Position numbers and translations under genes: made by a program. Shown here piece by piece: positions 1 through 6,491 of a DNA stretch of 6,658 bases; within the stretch, counting starts at the first letter, position 1, and every line of letters starts with the position of its first letter. This DNA comes from Flavobacteriales bacterium (GTDB taxonomy: Bacteria > Bacteroidota > Bacteroidia > Flavobacteriales_D > Sanyastnellaceae). The stretch is from assembly GCA_947457325.1 (NCBI GenBank), contig CANGVU010000069.1, forward strand, positions 1-6,658, written 5' to 3'. The notes below the pieces were generated by a model. It had not been told where the DNA came from, searched no databases, and saw only the letters and a list, made by a program, of their open reading frames with translations.

Positions 1-114
1 GGTGCAATGAATACTACTATGGACTTTGGTCAGACTTTGGCTGGCGGATTGTACATGGTTGAAATGGTTCAAAACGGTCAATTGAACACCATGAGAATGG
101 TGGTTAACCGATAA
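1..114 (+). CDS. C-terminal fragment of a T9SS-sorted secreted protein (5' end outside window)
   Basis: Reading from base 1 in frame gives 37 residues ending in TAA at 112-114. The peptide contains F-G-Q-x-L-A-G-G-L-Y-M-V-E-M-V-Q-N-G and ends in M-V-V-N-R. This matches the end of the type A sorting domain of the Bacteroidota type IX secretion system: a G-[LIV]-Y-x-[VL] strand, a turn with G, and a short basic/hydrophobic tail. In known T9SS cargo this domain directs an exported protein through the outer membrane and is usually removed. The catalytic or binding part lies upstream of the window, so the function of the whole protein cannot be given. Six of the 37 residues are methionine, which is high. 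A strong terminator follows 19 nt after the stop. The call as a T9SS tail is fairly sure; nothing more can be said of the gene. Confidence 0.8.
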   Translation, partial: GAMNTTMDFGQTLAGGLYMVEMVQNGQLNTMRMVVNR

Positions 115-133
115 GATCATTCTGATATCTGAT

Positions 134-161
134 AAAAGGGCGCCCAACGGGCGCCCTTTTT
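134..161 (+). terminator. Rho-independent terminator of the T9SS-tail gene
   Basis: GGGCGCCC (138-145), loop AAC, GGGCGCCC (149-156), extended by AAAA/TTTT on the flanks to a perfect 12-bp stem, then a run of five T (157-161). It lies 19 nt after the stop codon at 112-114. The A-run on the left side means it could also work on the minus strand. Each arm, GGGCGCCC, is itself palindromic. Confidence 0.92.
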
Positions 162-185
162 GTTATGTGAATTCCTCATAAATCC

Positions 186-218
186 AAAAAAAGGATGTAG
201 AAACTACATCCTTTTTTT
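186..218 (-). terminator. Terminator of the nfu-hydrolase operon
   Basis: A perfect 15-bp inverted repeat with a 3-nt loop: seven A plus GGATGTAG (186-200), AAA, then CTACATCC plus seven T (204-218). On the minus strand it begins 17 nt after the hydrolase stop codon (236-238) and ends in a seven-T run, as a Rho-independent terminator should. The A/T symmetry would also let it act on plus-strand read-through from the left-hand gene, making it a second barrier behind the hairpin at 134-161. Confidence 0.9.
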
Positions 219-235
219 ATTAGTCACATTATCTG

Positions 236-940
236 CTATAGCTGATGCAGCCATTCTAGGGCAGCTTCAGGACATTCCCATTGCCCCATGTGCCCTATGT
301 TTTCTTCTATTCTCAAGGTGCAATTCGAGTTCAATTGATTGATCTCCTCGGAAATTTGAGCCAAGGTCACACTATTGTCTCTATCCCCAGCAAAGTAATG
401 GGTGGCAATTTTGGATTGAAAGAGTATGGATAAGCCACAGGAACGATTCATCATGGCCTTTTGACAGGCAATGATATTGGACACATCAATCTGATTAGCC
501 TCTTCAATTAATCGATCAATTTCATGGTACTTTTTCACTTTGAATCCGTCTGAAAACAAATGAGTAATCATGGTTCTGATGTACAATGCCGTGTTATCTT
601 TTACCAAGTCAATGGCGCGTTGACGCTGTATTTTTTTCTCATTGTCATCAGCGCCTATCTTGGAATGAAACAAACCTATTTGGATAGGGCGTGCACCCGC
701 TGCAATCAGGCTAGGAATAAGATATCCACCCATTGAATGTCCAATGATTTGATACGGTGCAGTGGTGTCCATTTCACGGAACAAAAGAGCCGCAATTTCT
801 TCCATGGTTTCTGGACATGATGTGGTGATTTTCTCACCATGCCCGGGCAATGATAGAAATTGACCTTGAGGAAACTTTTCTCTACAAAAATCCCACATAC
901 TAGGAGATTCTAAGAATCCATGTATGAAATAGGTCTTCAT
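236..940 (-). CDS. Small alpha/beta-fold hydrolase, substrate unknown
   Basis: A 234-residue, single-domain, presumably cytoplasmic alpha/beta hydrolase with no signal peptide. The fold's landmarks are present in order: the oxyanion-hole H-G at residues 7-8 (Y-F-I-H-G-F-L), L-P-G-H-G at 31-35, the nucleophile elbow G-H-S-M-G at 67-71 with Ser69, the acid in A-G-D-R-D with Asp188 likely catalytic, and the base in G-H-M-G with His217. Residues about 90-180 form a helical, charged lid region that should set substrate specificity. The family includes esterases, lipases, C-C hydrolases and MenH-like enzymes; nothing here decides among them. The frame stays open upstream to an ATG at 1046-1048, but the start at 938-940 is preferred: the extra 36 residues are basic, low in fold character and lie inside the preceding gene, and the ATG at 938-940 shares its A with the stop codon of that gene (TAATG), which implies translational coupling. 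Catalytic competence looks intact. Confidence 0.85.
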   Translation of the reverse strand: MKTYFIHGFLESPSMWDFCREKFPQGQFLSLPGHGEKITTSCPETMEEIAALLFREMDTTAPYQIIGHSMGGYLIPSLIAAGARPIQIGLFHSKIGADDNEKKIQRQRAIDLVKDNTALYIRTMITHLFSDGFKVKKYHEIDRLIEEANQIDVSNIIACQKAMMNRSCGLSILFQSKIATHYFAGDRDNSVTLAQISEEINQLNSNCTLRIEENIGHMGQWECPEAALEWLHQL

Positions 941-1590
941 TATACACTTCGTGCGATAACTTCTTCTATGGCTTCTGGCATTTTTGCCTTCAGTAGATTT
1001 TCGATTCCTCCTTTGAGTGTTGCGGTAGATGAGGGACAACCTGAACAAGCTCCACGCATGTTCACGTATACCTTTTTGTTGTCATATCCCACAAAATCGA
1101 TGGCGCCTCCATCTTGTTCGACAGCAGGACGAACATACTCGTTGAGCAAATGAATGATTTCTTCGTCCCAAGGTGAAGGTGAAAATACCTCATTGGATGA
1201 TGAGGGTAAATGGTCTTTCTGACCGGTAACATTTTTTTGGGTTTCTACATCTGCTCGGCTCATCAGATGAGCTGGGATTGTGCTAACGGCCACTTCATTG
1301 TCCATCAGCCATTCTCTGATGTATTCTCTTAACTGCATAACAATCATATCCCAATCTAGACTTTCGTCTCTGGTGACAGTAACATAATTGCTGCTGATGA
1401 AAACACCTTTAACAAAGGGGAAGTGGAACAATTCTTCCGCCAGAGCGGATGAACCTTTGGCTTCTTGTGTGTTTTTATATTCTACTTGTAGTCCGCCTGA
1501 GATGAGCAAACGATCTGCGACAAATTTCATCGTAGCAGGATTGGGTGTCATTTCAGCATAAACTGCTGTGGGAATTTTCTTTTTGTCCAT
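940..1590 (-). CDS. NifU/Nfu-family iron-sulfur cluster carrier protein
   Basis: A 216-residue protein with two domains. Residues about 8-95 form an Nfu N-terminal domain, recognised by Y-A-E-M-T-P-N-P-A-T-M-K-F and F-P-F-V-K-G-V-F-I. After a polar linker (about 105-140), residues about 141-214 form the NifU C-terminal domain, with R-P-A-V-E-Q-D-G-G at 154-162 and the cluster-binding C-S-G-C at 182-185. Proteins of this family hold a [4Fe-4S] cluster between two monomers at the CxxC and pass it to target enzymes; they act in the cytoplasm in Bacteroidota. The protein is complete and of usual length for this two-domain form. It is the first gene of an operon with the hydrolase downstream (TAATG overlap). 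The start ATG at 1588-1590 is preferred because the next Met (residue 14) would cut into the N-terminal domain. The start lies only 4 nt after a TAACTTTG promoter box, so the mRNA may be leaderless or nearly so. Confidence 0.93.
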   Translation of the reverse strand: MDKKKIPTAVYAEMTPNPATMKFVADRLLISGGLQVEYKNTQEAKGSSALAEELFHFPFVKGVFISSNYVTVTRDESLDWDMIVMQLREYIREWLMDNEVAVSTIPAHLMSRADVETQKNVTGQKDHLPSSSNEVFSPSPWDEEIIHLLNEYVRPAVEQDGGAIDFVGYDNKKVYVNMRGACSGCPSSTATLKGGIENLLKAKMPEAIEEVIARSV

Positions 1591-1594
1591 GATG

Positions 1595-1622
1595 CAAAGT
1601 TAGCACACGTTTGCGTCAACAA
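1595..1622 (-). promoter_or_regulatory. Bacteroidota-type promoter for the nfu operon
   Basis: On the minus strand TAACTTTG (1602-1595) fits the Bacteroidota -7 consensus TAnnTTTG exactly. A TTG (1622-1620) lies 17 nt upstream as a candidate -33 element. The -7 box ends 4 nt before the ATG at 1590, so the start site of transcription is expected within a few bases of the start codon. This call rests on consensus matching only. Confidence 0.65.
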
Positions 1623-1626
1623 GTTT

Positions 1627-1634
1627 TACCTTTG
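1627..1634 (+). promoter_or_regulatory. Promoter -7 box for urocanate hydratase
   Basis: TACCTTTG matches the Bacteroidota -7 consensus TAnnTTTG. It ends 4 nt before the first ATG of hutU (1639), the same distance as the opposing box has from nfu. I see no well-placed -33 TTG; the nearest TTTG (1610-1613) leaves only 13 nt, so this promoter may be weak or need an activator. Confidence 0.55.
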
Positions 1635-1638
1635 CGAA

Positions 1639-3696
1639 ATGGAATCAATGATTATTCAATTTCAAGAGGAAATAAAGTGTGGAATACCTGCAGATTTGCC
1701 GAAGGCACCTGAATGGGATGGTGATATAAACCATGCACCACGAAGAAAAGAAATATTGAATGAAGCAGAAAGGAAATTGGCTTTGCGTAACGCTTTGCGT
1801 TATTTCCCCGAGGCTCTTCACGCGGCGCTATTACCTGAGTTTAGGGATGAGTTGAATCAATATGGTCGGATCTATATGCATCGATTTCGTCCACATGGAG
1901 AAATCAAAGCGCGTCCCATTGATTGGTATCCTTGTCGTTCAAAGCAAGCTGCTGCAATTATGCTTATGATTCAAAATAATTTGGACCCCGCAGTAGCACA
2001 GCATCCGCACGAGTTGATAACCTATGGAGGCAATGGAGCTGTTTTTCAGAATTGGGCCCAATACAGATTGGTGATGCAGTATTTGTCAGAAATGACGGAT
2101 GAACAAACTTTGGTAATGTACAGTGGCCATCCGCTAGGACTATTTCCTTCGCATTCCGAAGCACCTAGAGTTGTTGTCACAAATGGAATGATGATACCCA
2201 ATTACAGCAAACCAGACGATTGGGAGAAGTTTAATGCATTGGGTGTCACGCAGTATGGTCAAATGACAGCAGGATCTTACATGTACATTGGCCCGCAGGG
2301 AATAGTGCATGGAACAACCATTACTGTTATGAACGCTGCTAGAATGTTGCGCAAGGGAAGGGGAGATCATGGTGTTTATGACCTTCCAGGTAATGGGCTG
2401 TTGTTTGTAACCGCAGGATTGGGAGGAATGTCTGGAGCTCAACCAAAGGCGTCCAACATTGCAGGTTGTGTGAGCATTACTGCTGAAGTTAACCCCAAAG
2501 CAGCATACAAACGATTTGATCAAGGATGGGTTGATGTTATTGAAGAAGACGTTCAGGTAGTTGTATCCAAAGCCAAAGCTGATAAAGAGCAAGGTTTGGT
2601 AAGAAGCTATGCTTTTGTAGGAAATATCGTTGATCTCTGGGAAGAGTTATTGAAACAAGAGGTAAGCGTAGATTTGGGAAGTGATCAAACATCTTTGCAC
2701 AATCCATGGGCGGGTGGCTATTATCCAGCAGGCTTTTCTTATGATGCAGCCAATGAAATGATGGCCAATGATCCGGAAAAATTCAAGCATGAAATACAAG
2801 TAACTTTGAAGCGGCATGCTGCAGCGATCAATGCCCACGCCGAAAGGGGAATGTATTTCTTTGACTATGGGAATGCATTTTTATTAGAGGCTTCCAGAGC
2901 CGGTGCAGAAGTACTGGCAACACCAGGTTCCAAGTTGTACAATAGAACAATTGATGGTTTGGCTTTTGCTTATCCAAGCTATGTTCAAGATATTCTAGGT
3001 CCCATGTGTTTTGATTATGGTTTTGGTCCATTTAGATGGGTGTGCTGTACAGCTAATCCCGATGATTTGGAGAAGACAGATCGTATTGCCGAAAGGGTTT
3101 TGCAATCATTGAAAGCCAATGCACCAAAAGAGATACAGCAGCAATTGGCAGATAATATCAGATGGATTCAAGAGGCAGGTAAGAATAGGATGGTAGTGGG
3201 CTCACAAGCCCGAATTTTGTATGCAGACGCTGAAGGTAGAATGGCCATTGCCCAAGCTTTTAACGATGCCATTGCAGCAGGTGAAATAGGGCCAGTTGTT
3301 TTGGGTCGCGATCACCACGATGTTAGCGGAACCGATTCTCCATTTAGAGAAACATCAAATATTTATGATGGCTCACGTTTTACTGCGGACATGGCAGTAC
3401 AAAATTTTGTGGGTGATGCCTTTAGAGGTGCCACTTGGGTCAGTCTTCACAATGGTGGAGGAGTTGGATGGGGTGAAGTAATTAACGGAGGTTTTGGGAT
3501 GCTTTTGGATGGTTCCACAGAAGCAAGTGTAAGGTTAAACCGAATGTTGCATTGGGATGTAAACAATGGTATTGCCCGAAGAAGTTGGGCTAGAAATGAA
3601 GAGGCCGTTTTTGCGATTAAACGTGCAATGGACAGAGAACCTTTGCTGAAAGTAACATTGCCAAACATAGTGGATGATGATTTGTTGAATGGATAA
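1639..3696 (+). CDS. hutU: Urocanate hydratase (urocanase)
   Basis: Converts urocanate to 4-imidazolone-5-propionate, the second step of histidine degradation, in the cytoplasm, using tightly bound NAD+ as electrophile. At 685 residues it belongs to the long form of the family (like the animal enzyme), against about 555 for the Proteobacterial/Bacillus form. Family blocks are all present: Y-G-G-N-G-A-V-F-Q-N-W at 129-139, Q-Y-G-Q-M-T-A-G-S at 205-213, G-L-G-G-M-S-G-A-Q at 260-268 (dinucleotide-binding region), D-Q-T-S-L-H-N-P at 349-356, G-P-F-R-W-V-C-C at 463-470 with the conserved Cys469, and S-L-H-N-G-G-G-V-G-W-G-E at 602-613. The start is uncertain by three codons: ATG 1639 is 4 nt after the -7 box, while a second ATG at 1648 (residue 4) leaves a short leader and matches the usual N-terminal length as I recall it. 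No hutH, hutI or formimidoyl-glutamate genes are visible; both neighbouring genes are unrelated, so it seems to be its own transcription unit, ending at the hairpin at 3699-3728. Confidence 0.97.
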   Translation: MESMIIQFQEEIKCGIPADLPKAPEWDGDINHAPRRKEILNEAERKLALRNALRYFPEALHAALLPEFRDELNQYGRIYMHRFRPHGEIKARPIDWYPCRSKQAAAIMLMIQNNLDPAVAQHPHELITYGGNGAVFQNWAQYRLVMQYLSEMTDEQTLVMYSGHPLGLFPSHSEAPRVVVTNGMMIPNYSKPDDWEKFNALGVTQYGQMTAGSYMYIGPQGIVHGTTITVMNAARMLRKGRGDHGVYDLPGNGLLFVTAGLGGMSGAQPKASNIAGCVSITAEVNPKAAYKRFDQGWVDVIEEDVQVVVSKAKADKEQGLVRSYAFVGNIVDLWEELLKQEVSVDLGSDQTSLHNPWAGGYYPAGFSYDAANEMMANDPEKFKHEIQVTLKRHAAAINAHAERGMYFFDYGNAFLLEASRAGAEVLATPGSKLYNRTIDGLAFAYPSYVQDILGPMCFDYGFGPFRWVCCTANPDDLEKTDRIAERVLQSLKANAPKEIQQQLADNIRWIQEAGKNRMVVGSQARILYADAEGRMAIAQAFNDAIAAGEIGPVVLGRDHHDVSGTDSPFRETSNIYDGSRFTADMAVQNFVGDAFRGATWVSLHNGGGVGWGEVINGGFGMLLDGSTEASVRLNRMLHWDVNNGIARRSWARNEEAVFAIKRAMDREPLLKVTLPNIVDDDLLNG

Positions 3697-3698
3697 TG

Positions 3699-3728
3699 AA
3701 AAAAGGAGCGAATTATCGCTCCTTTTTT
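3699..3728. terminator. Bidirectional terminator between convergent hutU and the repeat-protein gene
   Basis: GGAGCGA (3705-3711), loop ATTA, TCGCTCC (3716-3722), extended by A6 (3699-3704) and T6 (3723-3728) to a perfect 13-bp stem; the T-run continues to 3730. It begins 3 nt after the hutU stop (3694-3696) and lies 26 nt beyond the stop of the minus-strand gene (3754-3756). The A- and T-runs on the two sides let it end transcripts arriving from either direction. Confidence 0.92.
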
Positions 3729-3753
3729 TTGCTTAAATCTTTAAAGATCAGTA

Positions 3754-6447
3754 TTAGTGTGATACTTGAACTTTTAATTGTTGAATTTGATCATTGTCTT
3801 TTAATTCAATGAAGTAAATGCCATTGGCCCATTGGCTGCAGTCCAAAGCTCTTTGATTGACTGTTGAAACGGCATTGTAAATCATTCTACCTTGGGTATC
3901 TCTAATGGTGATCAGCGTGTTGGATTGAACACCGCTCAAATTCAACGTTTGATTGGCTGGGTTGGGATAAGCCAGAGCAAAATTGTTTTTTGATTCAACA
4001 ACATTCATGGCTTCACAATCCATGCGGTAAGTTGGAGATACCATAATTGTATTCATGTTGTAACCCATTGCATGAACATGGAACTGTACAGAGTCGCCGC
4101 AATTGAATGGTCCTGCCATGGCTGTGCCAGGATCCATCATGGTCATCATGCCTTCATCCACAGTATTGGTAACTGCATAGGGAGAAACATTTCCCATTTC
4201 CGTAAGGGCTATCATGACATAGAATTGTTGATTGTTTTCATCAGGTACCATTTGCATACCAACGATAGGGGAAACAACCTGGTAGGAACATGATCCATCA
4301 TCGAAAATTGCATTTTGACTGTAGTTCAAGGCCTGTGGATCCATACAACCACCACAATAATACTCACAGTAGCCGTAATCACATGTAGCATTGGGATTGT
4401 AGTTGCACGCAGTTGGATCAGTGCATCCTGCAATTTCATTGATACCAATGTTTTCAATGTTGAAGCCCAAATATGCGCTTGTTGTAAAGCTGTAGTAGTT
4501 TCCTACTGAGTTGTTGGTTATTGAGATATCTACAGATTGTCCCGATGTGCCAGATGCATACAACATGTAACAATTGCTATTCATGCAGAATCCAGTATTG
4601 TAGGGATAGAAACCTTGTTGAGCTTGGGTTCCATCGTTGGCTGCCACATAGAAGAAAATATCACCAGTGGCATTGATGGTTTGCCAATTTTCTGAAGTAC
4701 AACAAGTACCATTGTCAACGGTGGCTGCAGGATTGAAATTGATGGCAGTTGGATCCGTACAACCCAAGCAGGAGTAATCACAAATGCTGTATAAAAAACA
4801 ATTGGCGTTGGGGTTATAATTGCAGGCGCTAGGGTCTGCGCAACCGATTACTTGGTTGTTGTCATAACTCCATGAGAAATTGTAATCTACTATATTGTTG
4901 TTGGTGTAAACGACAACCCCATTTCTTTTAATGATTAAAGAAAATGGCATACCCATCAAATCATTTGCGTGAAACGTAATACAGCTAGAGAAAGCGCAGA
5001 ATCCGGAAGTCTCGACAGAGAAATCAGTAGACCCCACCATGTTACCATATCCATCAATGGCACTCCATGACACCATACCGCCAGCACTTACAGCAGTTAC
5101 CTCAAAGTAGTTGTCCATGCAGCAACTTCCGTTATCTATGGTAGCGTTTTCATTGAAATTATATGCTTCTGGATTGGTACAGCCTTGACATGAGTAATCA
5201 CACAAGCTATAATCAAAACAGTTGGCCAATGGATTAAAGTTGCATGCATTGGGGTCACTACAACCTGCTATAATATCGCCATTGTATATGGTGATGTGTA
5301 TGGTAGAGATATCATCCCATTCTGATGCTGGATTCAAAGAATTACCGCTTGCAATAATATTTCCATTGCCATCTGTTACACTGTAATCAAAAGCCTCATA
5401 AACGTTGTTGTAGGCAGTAAAAGTTCCACAGCCTGGATTCATGCAGGTGTTGGCTGAGCCAATTCCTGATGAATAGTTGTTTTGACTGTAGAAATACCAC
5501 CAAACGCTGCTGGGAAGATTGATGGACATCAAGTCACCGTAGCAGCATGTTCCATTGTCATAAATGGCAACGGGATTGAAATTTGTAGCTGTGCTATCCG
5601 TACAGCCCTGACAGCTGCTGTATTCGCATGATCCATCATTGCAAGTGGCTTCAGGATTAAAATTGCAAGCATTCGCATCGGTGCATCCGGATATCCCACC
5701 ATTGTTGTGTTGGAAGGTGGTCCACCAGCCTTGTGCAACAAATTCAGTTTGCAAAGTTTGTCCATTGCTCACGACGTTGGCGGTAAAGGGATCGTCATCA
5801 ATACCTTGAACATAAATGGTGTAGCACCCTGGGCCATAGCAAAAACCAGGGTTTGGATATCCAGTATAGTTATCACCGCTTGAAATGTATTGTCCCAAAC
5901 CGTTGTACACAGAATAGGACATGCTATCATTAGATTCTACCAAAGCCCATTGACTGTAACAGCAAGAAAAATTGTCAATGGTGGCGTTAGGATTAAAGTT
6001 CACCGCATTGCTATCCATGCATCCATAACAATCATAGGTGCACGTGGCATAATCTCCGCAAGTTGCTGAAGGGCTATAATTACAGGCGCCGGGATCAGGA
6101 CATCCTGATGTTCCGTTCCAACTGAAAAAGGCAATCACATAACCAGTGGAATCACTGTATTGGATGTCTAAGGGAACGATAGAGTCATTGACAGTAATAG
6201 AGATGTCATTCGGTCCGACCCATTGATTGGTACCAAAGCCATACAAATAGAAACATCCATCAGGCAGACAAAAATTACCATTGGTACCATAGATATCAGC
6301 AATGGTCATCCAATCGATGGCACCTGCGATGGACCATTGACCGCTATCAGAGGCCTGGAACTGAGCGGATGCACAAGGATTACTTTGAGCTATGGAAATC
6401 GTCGGTATCCAAGCGAACAGCATTAATGCTAAAATGACTTTTCTCAT
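3754..6447 (-). CDS. Secreted cysteine-rich repeat protein with T9SS sorting domain
   Basis: An 897-residue exported protein of unknown function. Residues 1-20 are a Sec signal peptide (M-R-K-V-I-L-A-L-M-L-F start, cleavage expected after S-I-A). Residues 25-720 are five tandem units (25-162, 163-301, 302-442, 443-582, 583-720), each with exactly ten cysteines. Each unit is a ~90-residue, probably beta-rich part with a C-x4-C, then a ~48-residue cassette of two G-C-x-D-x-x-A-x-N motifs ending in D-[ND]-[GF]-[ST]-C. Residues 721-814 form a methionine-rich segment, and about 820-897 a T9SS type A sorting domain with Y-P-N-P at 827-830 and N-G-I-Y-F-I-E-L near the end. The family is familiar to me from marine Flavobacteriales genomes as unannotated surface or secreted proteins; I know no assigned activity, and no catalytic motif is visible. 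An adhesive or structural role is only a guess. The frame opens earlier at 6465, adding six residues, but that ATG lies inside the likely -7 box, so 6447 is preferred. Confidence 0.9.
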   Translation of the reverse strand: MRKVILALMLFAWIPTISIAQSNPCASAQFQASDSGQWSIAGAIDWMTIADIYGTNGNFCLPDGCFYLYGFGTNQWVGPNDISITVNDSIVPLDIQYSDSTGYVIAFFSWNGTSGCPDPGACNYSPSATCGDYATCTYDCYGCMDSNAVNFNPNATIDNFSCCYSQWALVESNDSMSYSVYNGLGQYISSGDNYTGYPNPGFCYGPGCYTIYVQGIDDDPFTANVVSNGQTLQTEFVAQGWWTTFQHNNGGISGCTDANACNFNPEATCNDGSCEYSSCQGCTDSTATNFNPVAIYDNGTCCYGDLMSINLPSSVWWYFYSQNNYSSGIGSANTCMNPGCGTFTAYNNVYEAFDYSVTDGNGNIIASGNSLNPASEWDDISTIHITIYNGDIIAGCSDPNACNFNPLANCFDYSLCDYSCQGCTNPEAYNFNENATIDNGSCCMDNYFEVTAVSAGGMVSWSAIDGYGNMVGSTDFSVETSGFCAFSSCITFHANDLMGMPFSLIIKRNGVVVYTNNNIVDYNFSWSYDNNQVIGCADPSACNYNPNANCFLYSICDYSCLGCTDPTAINFNPAATVDNGTCCTSENWQTINATGDIFFYVAANDGTQAQQGFYPYNTGFCMNSNCYMLYASGTSGQSVDISITNNSVGNYYSFTTSAYLGFNIENIGINEIAGCTDPTACNYNPNATCDYGYCEYYCGGCMDPQALNYSQNAIFDDGSCSYQVVSPIVGMQMVPDENNQQFYVMIALTEMGNVSPYAVTNTVDEGMMTMMDPGTAMAGPFNCGDSVQFHVHAMGYNMNTIMVSPTYRMDCEAMNVVESKNNFALAYPNPANQTLNLSGVQSNTLITIRDTQGRMIYNAVSTVNQRALDCSQWANGIYFIELKDNDQIQQLKVQVSH
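4288..6375 (-). repeat. Five-unit in-frame tandem repeat (414-423 bp per unit)
   Basis: The coding repeats run, in reading order, 6375-5962, 5961-5545, 5544-5122, 5121-4702 and 4701-4288 (414, 417, 423, 420 and 414 nt). The best-conserved DNA is in the cassette part: for example the blocks beginning near 5161 and 4741 are recognisably alike over about 100 bp and lie exactly 420 bp apart. The first ~270 bp of each unit have diverged strongly, keeping mainly the cysteine positions. Units 3 and 4 look the most alike in their cassettes. The repeat therefore looks old and under selection at the protein level rather than a recent DNA expansion. Confidence 0.88.
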
Positions 6448-6462
6448 GTTTTTTAGTTTGTG

Positions 6463-6491
6463 CATAGATATAGCTCATAGGGTTAAACAAA
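6463..6491 (-). promoter_or_regulatory. Probable promoter of the repeat-protein gene
   Basis: On the minus strand TTTG (6491-6488) and TATCTATG (6470-6463) are separated by 17 nt. The latter matches the Bacteroidota -7 consensus TAnnTTTG at all but one fixed position. It leaves 15 nt (A-rich, C-A-A-A-C-T-A6-C) before the preferred ATG at 6447. An inverted repeat GGGTT-N5-AACCC (6480-6494) overlaps the TTTG element and could be an operator, but it is short. Confidence 0.5.

Noticed and set aside
160..342. 60-codon plus-strand open frame with a hydrophobic N-terminal stretch
   Set aside because: Its start overlaps the end of the terminator at 134-161, it runs through the second hairpin, and its last third is antisense to the hydrolase; no start signal or family resemblance.
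941..1048. N-terminal extension of the hydrolase to the ATG at 1046-1048
   Set aside because: It lies inside the nfu C-terminal domain, is a basic non-fold sequence, and the ATG at 938-940 opens directly into the first beta strand and the H-G motif and overlaps the nfu stop.
2140..2592. 150-codon minus-strand open frame inside hutU
   Set aside because: Antisense shadow of a fully conserved urocanase region; composition rich in S, C, H and N with no recognisable domain.
3737..3748. 12-bp perfect palindrome ATCTTTAAAGAT between the hairpin and the repeat-protein stop
   Set aside because: AT-rich, short, has no loop to form a stable hairpin and lies after a stop codon; likely chance, although a protein-binding site cannot be excluded.
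4288..6375. Regular ~420-bp periodicity as a CRISPR-like or non-coding repeat array
   Set aside because: The repeats are in frame within one long open frame, differ at the DNA level and keep protein-level cysteine spacing, so they are protein repeats.
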